Source: Lysinibacillus_B sp036662795
GTDB taxonomy: Bacteria; Bacillota; Bacilli; Bacillales_A; Planococcaceae
Direction: 5' to 3'
DNA: 64,000 nucleotides
Assembly (NCBI RefSeq): GCF_036662795.1
Contig: NZ_JBAFWZ010000015.1
Location: 16,077-80,076, forward strand
Each line of letters opens with the position of its first letter. The stretch's first letter is position 1. A program made the translations under genes and the position numbers. The notes under the pieces are model-generated. The model had not been told where the DNA came from and made no database searches. It saw only the letters and a list, made by a program, of their open reading frames with translations. Positions 42,345 to 51,809 of this stretch are shown here, piece by piece.

Positions 42345-43433
42345 TTATTTTATTCTTATACGAAATTCTTCTCGATTTTTATTATCCTCATAAAACTTTA
42401 TCATCGCAGGCATCGTTTCAATAAAGTCAGGACACTTAACATCCCCCTTATTTAGAACGTTTTGCGCCTCAGTACAGTCGAAGGTTGCAGTCCAAGCTAA
42501 ATAGCCTGTTGTTTCGTATTCTACACCTAGTGCATTTCGTATAGGATAAAACTCAAGCATTTTTTTCGTTAGGGAAAGGGGGATACGGCCCATTGGGTTT
42601 TTCCCCGTTAGCCCTTTTACCATCGCACTATAGACATCAAACACCCGATGCGGATTCGGATCTGTTAAGTGCAGTGTTTTCCCTATCGCAGAGGGCTCTC
42701 TACAAATAAACGAAGAGGCCTTAAAGATATAATCCACTGGCACAACATTAATGGTTGTCTTTTTACTCCCTACAAAAGGGATAAACGGCAATTTGCGCAA
42801 TCGATCAATCATATTTAAGAAAAAGTAGGGTCCATCAAACTTAATCGTTTCCCCTGTTTCAGAGTGACCACGCACTATACCAGGGCGAATAATTGTTATG
42901 GGTACCTCTGATTTTAAATCCTCTACCCTTAGCTCTGCTTCAAATTTTGTTTCCTCATAGTAATTTTTAAAAGCAGAAGGTCGAATCAGTTCTGTTTCAA
43001 GTAGAAGACCATTTCGCCTACCCGCTACATACGCCGTACTAAAATACATATAGCGCTCTAAATTTGGAAGTTCTCGAACAAAATCATTAACCATTGCTGT
43101 TCCATGCACATTTACCTTCCATGCGAGCTTTCGAGGCACAGCTAAGTCATATATAGCGGCTAGGTGCCATAAGACCGAAATTCGAGGTGCAATACAAGAA
43201 AGCTCTGAGTTATCAATCCCTAGATTGGGAAGTGTGATATCCCCTTCAAATAATTCAATTTGACACGTTGGATGCTCTTTTGTGATTTTCCTAACCTCTT
43301 GTTGTGCCTCCTCCATTTCTGTTGGAAGCACCAATGCATAAATTTGCTTCGTTACGCCATCTAAAAAAAGCTGACGAATTAACTGTCGTGAAATAAATCC
43401 CGGAAATCCTGTGAAAAAATGTACGCCCATCAA
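42345..43433 (-). CDS. Extended SDR family oxidoreductase (fatty acyl-CoA reductase-like)
   Basis: This 362-residue extended short-chain dehydrogenase has a glycine motif slightly altered to TGFPGFISRQLI (TGxxGF) and FEGDITLPNLG near 65. The active-site Tyr/Lys is in YYEETKFEAE, preceded by FSTAYVAG. The C-terminal substrate domain (about 230-360) resembles male-sterility/thioester-reductase-like proteins. It may act on a lipid or polyketide-like thioester or a nucleotide-sugar; the substrate is not known. It follows the RND pump gene by ten bp, so the two are likely co-transcribed. Confidence 0.75.
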   Translation of the reverse strand: MMGVHFFTGFPGFISRQLIRQLFLDGVTKQIYALVLPTEMEEAQQEVRKITKEHPTCQIELFEGDITLPNLGIDNSELSCIAPRISVLWHLAAIYDLAVPRKLAWKVNVHGTAMVNDFVRELPNLERYMYFSTAYVAGRRNGLLLETELIRPSAFKNYYEETKFEAELRVEDLKSEVPITIIRPGIVRGHSETGETIKFDGPYFFLNMIDRLRKLPFIPFVGSKKTTINVVPVDYIFKASSFICREPSAIGKTLHLTDPNPHRVFDVYSAMVKGLTGKNPMGRIPLSLTKKMLEFYPIRNALGVEYETTGYLAWTATFDCTEAQNVLNKGDVKCPDFIETMPAMIKFYEDNKNREEFRIRIK

Positions 43434-43443
43434 ATTTCACCCC

Positions 43444-46400
43444 TTATAACTCCCTTGTGACTTTTGCTTTATCTACAATGCTATAAATAATCGGAACAAC
43501 GAATAATGTAAGCAGCGTTGATGTTAGTAATCCCCCTATTACAACAATTGCCATAGGCTGATTCATTTCTGTTCCTTCTCCTATTCCTAAAGCTAGTGGA
43601 ACGAGCCCTAGAATCGTCGTTAGTGCCGTCATTAAAATCGGACGAAGTCGATCCTGTGTGCCATTAATAATTGCTTCCACAGTTGCTTGTCCTTCTCGTT
43701 TCTTTTGATTAATATAATCCACGAGAACAATGCCATTATTGACGACAATACCTACAAGTACAAGTACCCCGATGATTGCTGTTACCCCGAGAAGTGTATT
43801 TGTTATCGTTAATGAAAGAGCAACGCCAATGACCATTAGCGGCACACTTAGCAGCATAATAAATGGATATCTGAATGATTCGAACTGTGCAGCCATCACA
43901 ATATAGACGAGAATGACGGATAGAAGAATAGCTAGTATCATATCATCCTTCGCACTATCGAATAGCTCACGATCACCACTGAACACAATTCGTGTTTCTT
44001 CTGGTACGTCCACCTTAGCAATAGCCTTATCTATTGTCGAAGATATGCTACTTAGAGATTCTGTCGTCTTATATTTGACGAAGAAGGCCACGGCCGAAGC
44101 TTGATCAGACCGACGAATAGCCGTTTGCCCTTCTGCTACCTTTACATCTGCAACATCCTGTAGCTCAACAAAAACCCCTGAATTTGTTCGAAGCTTCATT
44201 GTTTTTAAGGCGTCGATACTTGTTTTGTATTCGTCGCCATAGCCCGTATAAACCGCCAATACAGCATTATCCTCTGCAATCATTTGTGTTGTAAATAAGC
44301 CTCTAGTCATGCTGTTTACTGTTGTTGCTATTTGAGCCGGTAACATTCCATAGGCATTTGCCTTCTCTCGGTCCACCTCGATTTGAATTTCCTCGACTGT
44401 ATAATCTAAATCGGTCATCACTTCTACCACTTCATCTTGCTGCTGTAGCTCCGTTTGAATATTAGCAACCGTTTCATGCAATCGTTTTTCATTTGTATCT
44501 GTCGCTCGGAATGAAATTTGATTTGGTGTGGAGCCAGAAGAGGTCGATAAGTTAAATGTTACTTCTGCTCGTTCTCCAATCAATTCCTTTACATCATCTT
44601 CTACTTGCTCCGTAAAATCAAATACTGATCGCTCTCGCTCTTCTAATGGTAGTAACCTTACATAAAGCTCTGCGGTATTTTCATTCGACGTACCGCGTGA
44701 AAGAGACTGCTGATCGCCACCAATTAAGCTAACTAGCGTATCAACTTCTGGCTCACCTTTAATACGCGCCTCAATTTCTGCCACAACCTTTTCTGTTGCA
44801 GTTAATGAGGTACCTTTAGGTAGGTCCACACTAATCGTTACAAACCCTTCATCCGTAGCGGGTATAAATTCTGTGCCTGTTCGAATTAGAATCACACATG
44901 AGGCGACAAAAAGTAAAACTGTCCCTCCTAAAACAACTGCTCGATGCTTTAATGACCAGAGGATACCTTTTCTATAATTTCTATATAACACTGACTTTTC
45001 ACGCTGCGAGACTAAATCGCCATTCCTCTTTGCTAAAAATTTACTTGCAAGCATCGGCACAACGGTTAACGAAACGATAAGAGATGCGAATAAACTAAAG
45101 GAAATGGTCAATGCAAACTCCGTAAAAATTTTCCCGATTAAACCTGATATAAATATAACTGGTACAAATACGGCAACAGTTGTTAACGTGGATGCAATAA
45201 TCGCAACGCCAACCTCTTTCGCGCCAATAGAAGCTGCCTCTTTCGGCGTTTTACCAAGAGCAATATGTCGCTCGATATTTTCAATGACAACAATAGCGTT
45301 ATCAACAAGCATTCCGATGCCAAGTGCTAATGCACCAAGGGTTAAAATATTTAGCGAAAAATCCGCAAAATACATAAGGACAAATGTCACGATGACTGAA
45401 TATGGTATCGCAATTCCTACAATAATCGGACTTTTTAAGCCGCGCAGGAAAAGAAATAACACAAGCATTGCGAAGAAACCACCAAAAAGTAATGAAGAAC
45501 TAATATTACTTATCGCAAGCTTGACATAGTCGCCTTGATCAAATAAAGTAAGTGCACTGACGCCTGAATATTGTGGCTTTTCTAGCAACTCATCTAAGGC
45601 TACCCTAAAAGCATCCGAAACTTCTGCAGTATTGGCGCCAGATTCCTGCAACACAGACAGTAGGACAGCAGGATTTTCCCCTACCCTTGTAATGGTTTGT
45701 TGCTCTTGCTCAGCTCGCTGGACAGCAGCCACATCTCGCAGCTTTAATGCTTCTCCAGTTAATGGATTTACCGTAAGCGTCAGGTCGGCAATTTCCTCAG
45801 GTGACGTAAATGTACTCAGTATTCGTGTAGTAAGTAGCTGTCCCTGCTCGGTATTGACCGATTCACCTGGCAAAGAAATATTACTCGCCTGCACAAGCTG
45901 CACAATATCTCCTTGAGTTAATCCTTGTTCTTCAAGGGCTTTCGAATCTAACTCTATCCTAATTTCCTCTATAATCTTGCCAGAAACAGTTACACTAGCT
46001 ACGCCTTCTGTACGTTTAAGCTCTTGCTCTAACTCTTCTGCAATTGATCTTACATCAACATCTGTCGACTCTGCTTGAAGAGCTAGCTGAATAATAGGAA
46101 ACTGTGACGGATCAAACTTAAGAAAACTCGGTTTACCAGCATCCTCTGGTAATTGAATTAAATCAAGTCGCTGCAGCACTTCGTATTGCAGTTCATCCAT
46201 ATCACTTGACCAATCAAACTCTAATATAATTAAATTAGCGCTTTCCTGGGAGGTCGATTGAATTTTCTTAATCCCTGGTAGAGTTGCTAAAACTTCCTCT
46301 AATGGTTTCGTTACTTTTTCATTGACCTCCGTTGGACTAGCTCCTGGGTAACTCGTAACAACAACGCCAATTGGAGGATTTAGATCTGGTATTAACGTAA

Positions 46401-46500
46401 TTGGTATTTTGAATAAGGATACCGCACCTAAGATTAATACAAGCGCCATTGTTACAATTGTAAAAACGGGGCGCTTGATGGAAAAATTACTAATTTTCAT
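43444..46500 (-). CDS. RND efflux transporter permease, SwrC/AcrB-like
   Basis: This 1018-residue RND permease starts with the typical FSIKRPVFTIVTMALVLILG. Two large periplasm-type (here extracytoplasmic) loops follow helices 1 and 7, with 12 predicted helices. The proton-relay acidic residue lies in LGIGMLVDNAIVVIENIERH in helix 4, and the second half has GIVVNNGIVLVDYINQ. In B. subtilis SwrC of this type exports or tolerates surfactin. No membrane fusion protein gene is next to it. The downstream SDR gene is co-directional with a ten bp gap. Confidence 0.9.
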   Translation of the reverse strand: MKISNFSIKRPVFTIVTMALVLILGAVSLFKIPITLIPDLNPPIGVVVTSYPGASPTEVNEKVTKPLEEVLATLPGIKKIQSTSQESANLIILEFDWSSDMDELQYEVLQRLDLIQLPEDAGKPSFLKFDPSQFPIIQLALQAESTDVDVRSIAEELEQELKRTEGVASVTVSGKIIEEIRIELDSKALEEQGLTQGDIVQLVQASNISLPGESVNTEQGQLLTTRILSTFTSPEEIADLTLTVNPLTGEALKLRDVAAVQRAEQEQQTITRVGENPAVLLSVLQESGANTAEVSDAFRVALDELLEKPQYSGVSALTLFDQGDYVKLAISNISSSLLFGGFFAMLVLFLFLRGLKSPIIVGIAIPYSVIVTFVLMYFADFSLNILTLGALALGIGMLVDNAIVVIENIERHIALGKTPKEAASIGAKEVGVAIIASTLTTVAVFVPVIFISGLIGKIFTEFALTISFSLFASLIVSLTVVPMLASKFLAKRNGDLVSQREKSVLYRNYRKGILWSLKHRAVVLGGTVLLFVASCVILIRTGTEFIPATDEGFVTISVDLPKGTSLTATEKVVAEIEARIKGEPEVDTLVSLIGGDQQSLSRGTSNENTAELYVRLLPLEERERSVFDFTEQVEDDVKELIGERAEVTFNLSTSSGSTPNQISFRATDTNEKRLHETVANIQTELQQQDEVVEVMTDLDYTVEEIQIEVDREKANAYGMLPAQIATTVNSMTRGLFTTQMIAEDNAVLAVYTGYGDEYKTSIDALKTMKLRTNSGVFVELQDVADVKVAEGQTAIRRSDQASAVAFFVKYKTTESLSSISSTIDKAIAKVDVPEETRIVFSGDRELFDSAKDDMILAILLSVILVYIVMAAQFESFRYPFIMLLSVPLMVIGVALSLTITNTLLGVTAIIGVLVLVGIVVNNGIVLVDYINQKKREGQATVEAIINGTQDRLRPILMTALTTILGLVPLALGIGEGTEMNQPMAIVVIGGLLTSTLLTLFVVPIIYSIVDKAKVTREL

Positions 46501-46610
46501 ATGATGACCCTTTCTACTTCTAGCTAATTATTGTATTCGCCCTTTCTTATCTATTCCCTTTACTTTTCTAGAAAAATTTCCAATCCTTTAGAAATTGTTC
46601 ATATTTTCGT

Positions 46611-46651
46611 AAAAGAAAAACCTAAAAGCAGGTAAAGTACGTGCTTTTAGG
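46611..46651 (-). terminator. Terminator of prfC
   Basis: CCTAAAAGCA (46621-46630) pairs with TGCTTTTAGG (46642-46651). On the minus strand it is followed by TTTTTCTTTT. Confidence 0.85.
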
Positions 46652-46659
46652 CTTTCCAT

Positions 46660-48231
46660 TTATAGTAAGCTGTATAACTGAATATGCTCGTTTTTCTCAG
46701 AGAACCAGCGCATAGCGAATTCATTTTCAAATAAGAATACTAAATGATCATAACGATCCTTCACTAGCATTGATCGAGCAGAGTGCATAGACTCTTTAAC
46801 TTCAGACTCATTTTCAATCCATCGAGCGATTTTCGAGCCGATTGGTTCCATTTTCACTTCAACATTATATTCATTCTTCATTCGGTGTTCAAACACTTCG
46901 AACTGTAATTGACCTACCGCACCAAGAATAACCTCTTCAGTGTGAAGGGTTTTGAAGTATTGAATTGCTCCCTCTTGCACGAGCTGCAATACACCTTTTT
47001 GGAACTGCTTCCCTTTCATAACGTTTTTCGCCGTAACGCGCATAAAAATCTCAGGCGTAAACTGTGGAAGCTTTTCAAATTGGAATAATTTCTTGCCACC
47101 AACTACTGTATCCCCAATTTGGTACGTGCCTGTGTCATATAAACCAATAATATCACCAGCAACTGCTTCTTCTACTGTTTCGCGATCATCAGCAAGGAAT
47201 TGCGTAGACTGTGTGACTTTGAATGATTTACCCGTACGAGTAAGCGACATATTCATTCCACGCTCAAACTTCCCTGAAACGATACGCACGAACGCGATTC
47301 GGTCACGGTGTGCAGGGTTCATGTTCGCTTGAATTTTAAAGATAAAGCCAGAGAAGTCATTATGCTCTACTGGGTCGATAAACTGCTCATCTTCCGTAAT
47401 ACGAGGCTGCGGTACAGGTGCAAATTGTAAATACGTATCAAGGAATGTTTGCACACCGAAGTTTGTTAAAGCCGAGCCGAAAAATACAGGCGTTAATTCA
47501 CCACGGCGAATTTTTTCTTCTGAGTATTGGTTACCTGCCTCATTTAATAGCTCAATATCATCCATCGCTTGCGTATAGTATGATGTAACCTTCATTGGAT
47601 GATCGACAGCAAGCTCTCCGTTTTCATCAATTGGTAAGAAACGGTCGCCTTCCTCTGTACGGAATTGCTCGATACGTTTATTGTATCGATCGTAAATCCC
47701 TAGGAATTCTTTCCCCATACCAATTGGCCAGTTCATTGGATAAGCTGAAATGCCCAGCACTTCTTCCAGCTCTTCAATAAGATCAAGCGGCTCCTTCCCT
47801 TGGCGATCTAACTTGTTAATAAATGTGAAAATCGGAATACCACGCATTTTACACACTTTAAATAGCTTTAGGGTTTGTGCCTCGATCCCTTTCGCAGCAT
47901 CTACAACCATCACTGCTGAGTCTACCGCCATTAATGTACGGTATGTATCCTCAGAGAAATCTTGGTGACCTGGTGTGTCTAAAATATTTACACGACATCC
48001 TGAATAATCGAATTGCATAACTGATGAAGTAACAGAAATACCACGTTGCTTTTCAATTTCCATCCAGTCAGATGTAGCAAATTTCCCCGTTTTCTTCCCT
48101 TTAACTGTACCTGCATCACGAATCGCACCACCGAATAGCAGTAGCTTTTCTGTAATCGTCGTTTTCCCAGCATCCGGGTGAGAGATGATGGCAAAGGTAC
48201 GACGGGATAATATATCTTGTTCTAAAGTCAT
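46660..48231 (-). CDS. prfC: Peptide chain release factor 3
   Basis: This 523-residue translational GTPase recycles class I release factors from the ribosome. The G-domain motifs are AIISHPDAGKTTITEKLL (G1), RGISVTSSVMQF (G2), DTPGHQDFSEDTYR (G3) and INKLDRQGKEP (G4, NKLD). Domains II and III follow with FIFKIQANMNP and the C-terminal FEVFEHRMKNEYNVEV. The length is normal for RF3. It is monocistronic. RF3 is absent from B. subtilis but present in several other Bacillales, which is consistent with the taxonomic guess. Confidence 0.95.
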   Translation of the reverse strand: MTLEQDILSRRTFAIISHPDAGKTTITEKLLLFGGAIRDAGTVKGKKTGKFATSDWMEIEKQRGISVTSSVMQFDYSGCRVNILDTPGHQDFSEDTYRTLMAVDSAVMVVDAAKGIEAQTLKLFKVCKMRGIPIFTFINKLDRQGKEPLDLIEELEEVLGISAYPMNWPIGMGKEFLGIYDRYNKRIEQFRTEEGDRFLPIDENGELAVDHPMKVTSYYTQAMDDIELLNEAGNQYSEEKIRRGELTPVFFGSALTNFGVQTFLDTYLQFAPVPQPRITEDEQFIDPVEHNDFSGFIFKIQANMNPAHRDRIAFVRIVSGKFERGMNMSLTRTGKSFKVTQSTQFLADDRETVEEAVAGDIIGLYDTGTYQIGDTVVGGKKLFQFEKLPQFTPEIFMRVTAKNVMKGKQFQKGVLQLVQEGAIQYFKTLHTEEVILGAVGQLQFEVFEHRMKNEYNVEVKMEPIGSKIARWIENESEVKESMHSARSMLVKDRYDHLVFLFENEFAMRWFSEKNEHIQLYSLL

Positions 48232-48298
48232 TTAGTTTCGTCTCCTTTTTTGCATACCTACTTATTTTAAAAGAGTTGCCTATAAGGTTACAACCATT

Positions 48299-48832
48299 TT
48301 ATTTTTTCTGCTGGAATCTTTTTAATATTATAGTTGTGACAAAAAATCCTGCATATATACTTACCGCATTCAATATCACATCATCGATATCTGTGCTACG
48401 ACCAATAAAAAATTGTGTTGCTTCAATAAATAGTGGGATCGCTAATGAAATTGTCAATTGCCAGCTCATCTTCCGCATCGTTTTCCATAAAAGCGAAAGA
48501 AACACCCCAAACGGAATAAACAATATAATGTTCCCTGCAAGATTATAAAAAGCAATACTCGCCATCTGTGTCCCACTGAACAGTTCAGCCATATATTCAG
48601 TAATTGTTTGAAAAGGTATAAAATTAGTACTTCGGTATCCAATTGGAGCTCCATATTGAGGAATAATCGTTTGAGATAAAATAGCTACTATATATAGAAC
48701 AAAGAGTAATAATATGCCTTCCCTAAACCACTTTTTCCCTATTCCTCTAATGTATATTAAACGAATTATCATATAAATTGGGGCTACTACGAGACAATAG
48801 CCAAGCATACTTTCTAGAAAATGAACAATCAT
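48299..48832 (-). CDS. VanZ family membrane protein
   Basis: This 177-residue membrane protein has four to five hydrophobic helices and the VanZ-domain features STNFIPFQTI, NLAGNIILFIPFGVFLSLLW and the C-terminal GRSTDIDDVILNAVS. VanZ proteins are linked to low-level teicoplanin resistance, but most chromosomal copies have unknown roles. It lies just upstream of prfC on the same strand (67 bp gap) and could share transcripts. The start was taken at the ATG after a GGGGAGTGT site. Confidence 0.85.
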   Translation of the reverse strand: MIVHFLESMLGYCLVVAPIYMIIRLIYIRGIGKKWFREGILLLFVLYIVAILSQTIIPQYGAPIGYRSTNFIPFQTITEYMAELFSGTQMASIAFYNLAGNIILFIPFGVFLSLLWKTMRKMSWQLTISLAIPLFIEATQFFIGRSTDIDDVILNAVSIYAGFFVTTIILKRFQQKK

Positions 48833-48963
48833 ACACTCCCCTTCTTTCCTCTTGTTCAGACGATGATTTCGAAAGAAGGTTACATAAAATAAAACTTTTC
48901 AAACTATAGTAGCTTTTACTTGTCTACTTCAAATTAATGTAAAGAGTCAAAATAAAAATAACA

Positions 48964-49088
48964 AGGCAAGCCCCGCCAATTAGACTTCTGTGGGAAAGCG
49001 AGACAGGCGAGACCCCACAAAAATTGCACTTGGGCAATTTGAGGAGGCTCGGCGCTCGCCCACGAAAAGCGTAGTGGCGGGGCTTGTC
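48964..49088. repeat. GC-rich structured repeat, copy 2, with AAGCCCCGCC arms
   Basis: The outer arms are GGCAAGCCCCGCCA (48964-48977) and TGGCGGGGCTTGTC (49075-49088). The core holds CTGTGGGAAAGCGAGACAGG, CGAGACCCCACA and GAGGAGGCTCGGCGCTCGCC and CACGAAAAGCG, matching the IS-borne copy at 11952-12079. TGTGGG/CCCACA here replaces TGCGGG/CCCGCA there, a compensatory change. On the minus strand the element is followed by CTTGTTATTTTTATT, so it may also terminate murE transcripts. Confidence 0.7.
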
Positions 49089-49169
49089 GATTATAAAAAA
49101 TAAGGATATTTTTTTCGAAAACGAAACATTGATTATCTAGAGGCTACTAAAAAAATAGTACCATATAGA

Positions 49170-50642
49170 TTATCGATTAAATTGTTTTTTTCCTGCTTCA
49201 ATTGCAATTCGGGCATCACTATGAGGGTATTTCGTATTTTCGATAATTTGATAATCCTCATGTCCTTTGCCAGCAAAAATAATAATATCACCTGGCTCAG
49301 CAACACTGACTGCATGACGAACTGCCTCTGCACGGTCCCCGATACAAGCAAATTTATCATGCTGCATCCCTTTCGCTAAATCACCTGTGATGCTATCAAA
49401 TTCCTCATAGCGTGGGTCATCTGTTGTTAACACGACATAATCAGCAACCGATGCTTTCTCAGCCATTGTAGGTCGCTTTGTTTTATCACGCCCTCCACCT
49501 GTGCCTACTAGGAAAATCAATTTATTTTCAGGCTCTTTATACGGCATCGCAGCAAGAATAGCCTTTTCGATTGCATCTGGTGTATGAGCATAGTCAATAA
49601 AAATTTGAATTGGTAAATCTGTCTCGACCTTTTCCATACGACCTTTTACAGGTGATAAACTTTCAATTTGTTCAATAATTAATTCAAGCTCGTAGCCAAG
49701 CGCATAAAAATTGGCTGTTGCTGCAAGCACATTGTAAACATTAAATTCTCCAAGTAAATGCATCGATACTGGGAATGTTCCTTCGGGAGTAACCATATCA
49801 AAATATGTCATTCCATTTTCGTATCGACAGTGTTCTGCACGGAACATTGCCTCGTTTTGTAAACCATACGTCCAAATAGGATATGGCGTTAATTTTGCAT
49901 AACGATCGCTCCAAGGATCATCCGCATTTAACACAACGACTTTTTGCTTCGATAGATCTTGTCCTAATTGTGAGAATAAGAGACCTTTTGCATTTCCGTA
50001 CTCTTCCATTGTGCCGTGGAAGTCTAAATGATCATGCGTTAAATTCGTAAAAATGGCCACATCATAATCCACACCTGCTAAGCGTCCAAGCGCTAAGCCA
50101 TGTGAAGATACTTCCATCACCATATCTCGGCATCCTTCCATCTTTGCACGGAAAATCATTTGCTGGGTGCTCAATGCATCGCTCGTTGTATTGGCTGATT
50201 CATATAAAACACCATTTAAATTAAACCCAATCGTCCCAGATAAGGCTGACTTTTCACCTAAGCCAATAAAAATATTATGAATAATTCCTGTCACACTCGT
50301 TTTACCATTCGTTCCAGTGACACCAATCATCGTAATATCATTTGAAGGGTAATCAAAAAATTTCGCTGCCAGTAACCCTAAAGCACGCTCAGTACTATCC
50401 ACAATAATTTGTGCAACTTCCCCTTGAATCGGTAGTTCACGTTCTGCCACAATAATTGTTGCTCCAGCATCCACTGCCTGCTGTGCAAAATCATGACCAT
50501 CTACTGTATAGCCTTTAATACAAATAAATAAAGTACTCGGCTGTACGCCGCGAGAATCGATGGCAATATCTTTTATGTTATTTGGTAGCTGCCCGATAAT
50601 TCTTTTCTGTGGAATCGCACTTAAAATTTCTTCAGCATACAT
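49170..50642 (-). CDS. murE: UDP-MurNAc-tripeptide synthetase MurE
   Basis: This 490-residue Mur ligase adds the third amino acid of the peptidoglycan stem to UDP-MurNAc-L-Ala-D-Glu. The ATP-binding motif is VTGTNGKTSVTGII near 110, the UMAG substrate residues TTSDALSTQQ and TNLTHDHLDFHGTMEEYGNAKGLL (two adjacent motifs) follow, and IDYAHTPDAI lies near 350. The amino-acid selectivity motif is DDPR (TTDDPRYEEF near 405) rather than the DNPR of diaminopimelate-adding enzymes, which points to L-lysine or relaxed specificity. It follows the M42 peptidase gene by three bp and lies outside the usual division and cell wall cluster. Confidence 0.9.
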   Translation of the reverse strand: MYAEEILSAIPQKRIIGQLPNNIKDIAIDSRGVQPSTLFICIKGYTVDGHDFAQQAVDAGATIIVAERELPIQGEVAQIIVDSTERALGLLAAKFFDYPSNDITMIGVTGTNGKTSVTGIIHNIFIGLGEKSALSGTIGFNLNGVLYESANTTSDALSTQQMIFRAKMEGCRDMVMEVSSHGLALGRLAGVDYDVAIFTNLTHDHLDFHGTMEEYGNAKGLLFSQLGQDLSKQKVVVLNADDPWSDRYAKLTPYPIWTYGLQNEAMFRAEHCRYENGMTYFDMVTPEGTFPVSMHLLGEFNVYNVLAATANFYALGYELELIIEQIESLSPVKGRMEKVETDLPIQIFIDYAHTPDAIEKAILAAMPYKEPENKLIFLVGTGGGRDKTKRPTMAEKASVADYVVLTTDDPRYEEFDSITGDLAKGMQHDKFACIGDRAEAVRHAVSVAEPGDIIIFAGKGHEDYQIIENTKYPHSDARIAIEAGKKQFNR

Positions 50643-50645
50643 AAT

Positions 50646-51707
50646 TTAATCCTCCATTTCCATCATCGGCGAAGTAACATAAGCAAATAAAAGTTCTGCT
50701 GTAGCATTTAAAGAATCTACATGCGTGCGCTCATATGCATGAGAAGACTCAATACCAGGTCCAAATAAAGCATGACGAACATCAAAGCCTGCACGAATGG
50801 CAGCTGATGCATCAGACCCATAGTAAGGATATATATCAAGCTTATACTGGATCCCGTTGTCTTTGGCTAATTTAACTAAATGACGAGTTAAGTCATAATG
50901 GTATGGTCCACTTGAATCTTTTGCACATATGGAAACAGTATACTCATCAGAAGCCTGTCCATCACCAATTGCTCCCATATCTACTGCTATATATTCCACC
51001 ACATTTTCTGGAATATTTGAGTTACCACCGTAACCGATTTCTTCATTATTTGAAATATAAAAATGTGTCGTATATGGAAGTTGAACGTGATTTTCTTTTA
51101 GGTGTTTCATTAATTGAAGAAGTAAGGCTGTACTTGCCTTATCATCTAAATGACGAGATTTAATAAAGCCTGTTTCCGTTATTTCGAAACGAGCATCAAA
51201 TGAAACAAAGTCCCCCACCTCAATACCTAATTGGCGAGTTTCTTCTGCATTTGTTACCTTTGCATCTAAACGTACTTCAATATGATTTTCATCACGCTTT
51301 AAATCACCCGCTCCACGATAAACATGAACAGTTGTTTCATGCATTAAAATCGTCCCACGGATTTTATCACCATTTGCAGTATGAATTGTACAATATTCAC
51401 CCTCAACGGCATTCCAATTAAAACCGCCGATCATTGCGAGCTTTAATCGACCACTCGATTTAATTTCCTTCACCATTGCGCCAAGTGTATCCGTATGCGC
51501 TGTTAATAAACGATGCCTCTGCTGATTTTCACCATCAAAACTAACAATAAGCGCACCTTTATTAGTCCTTTTACACGGAATCCCAAGCTCCGTTAAATAT
51601 TTTTCCATAAATTTCATTATATTCATTGTGTAACCAGACGGACTTGCAATATTTACAAGTTTTTCTAGCAGGTTTATGCTGCCTTGTTCATTAAATTTGT
51701 AGTTCAT
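50646..51707 (-). CDS. M42 family metallopeptidase (glutamyl/leucyl aminopeptidase type)
   Basis: This 353-residue cobalt- or zinc-dependent aminopeptidase has the conserved metal-site segments TAHTDTLGAMVKEI (first His/Asp), RHLDDKASTALLL (bridging Asp), ISNNEEIGYGGNS (catalytic Glu pair) and HALFGPGIESSHAYERTH (last His). I chose the ATG at 51707, seven bases after GAGGGGGC; an upstream in-frame ATG lacks a site. It is the first gene of an operon with murE. It may serve peptide turnover, and a link to cell wall peptides is suggested only by the neighbour. Confidence 0.88.
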   Translation of the reverse strand: MNYKFNEQGSINLLEKLVNIASPSGYTMNIMKFMEKYLTELGIPCKRTNKGALIVSFDGENQQRHRLLTAHTDTLGAMVKEIKSSGRLKLAMIGGFNWNAVEGEYCTIHTANGDKIRGTILMHETTVHVYRGAGDLKRDENHIEVRLDAKVTNAEETRQLGIEVGDFVSFDARFEITETGFIKSRHLDDKASTALLLQLMKHLKENHVQLPYTTHFYISNNEEIGYGGNSNIPENVVEYIAVDMGAIGDGQASDEYTVSICAKDSSGPYHYDLTRHLVKLAKDNGIQYKLDIYPYYGSDASAAIRAGFDVRHALFGPGIESSHAYERTHVDSLNATAELLFAYVTSPMMEMED

Positions 51708-51809
51708 ATGTAAAGCCCCCTCAATTTCATTTATCATAACAAAATTCAGCATTTATCGACACTGTAAAATCATGTATTATTAAAATATTAACGTGTGTTG
51801 AGGTGCATT

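Noticed and set aside
45104..45529. 141-codon plus-strand frame inside the RND pump gene
   Set aside because: Antisense shadow of a well-conserved permease; no start signal.
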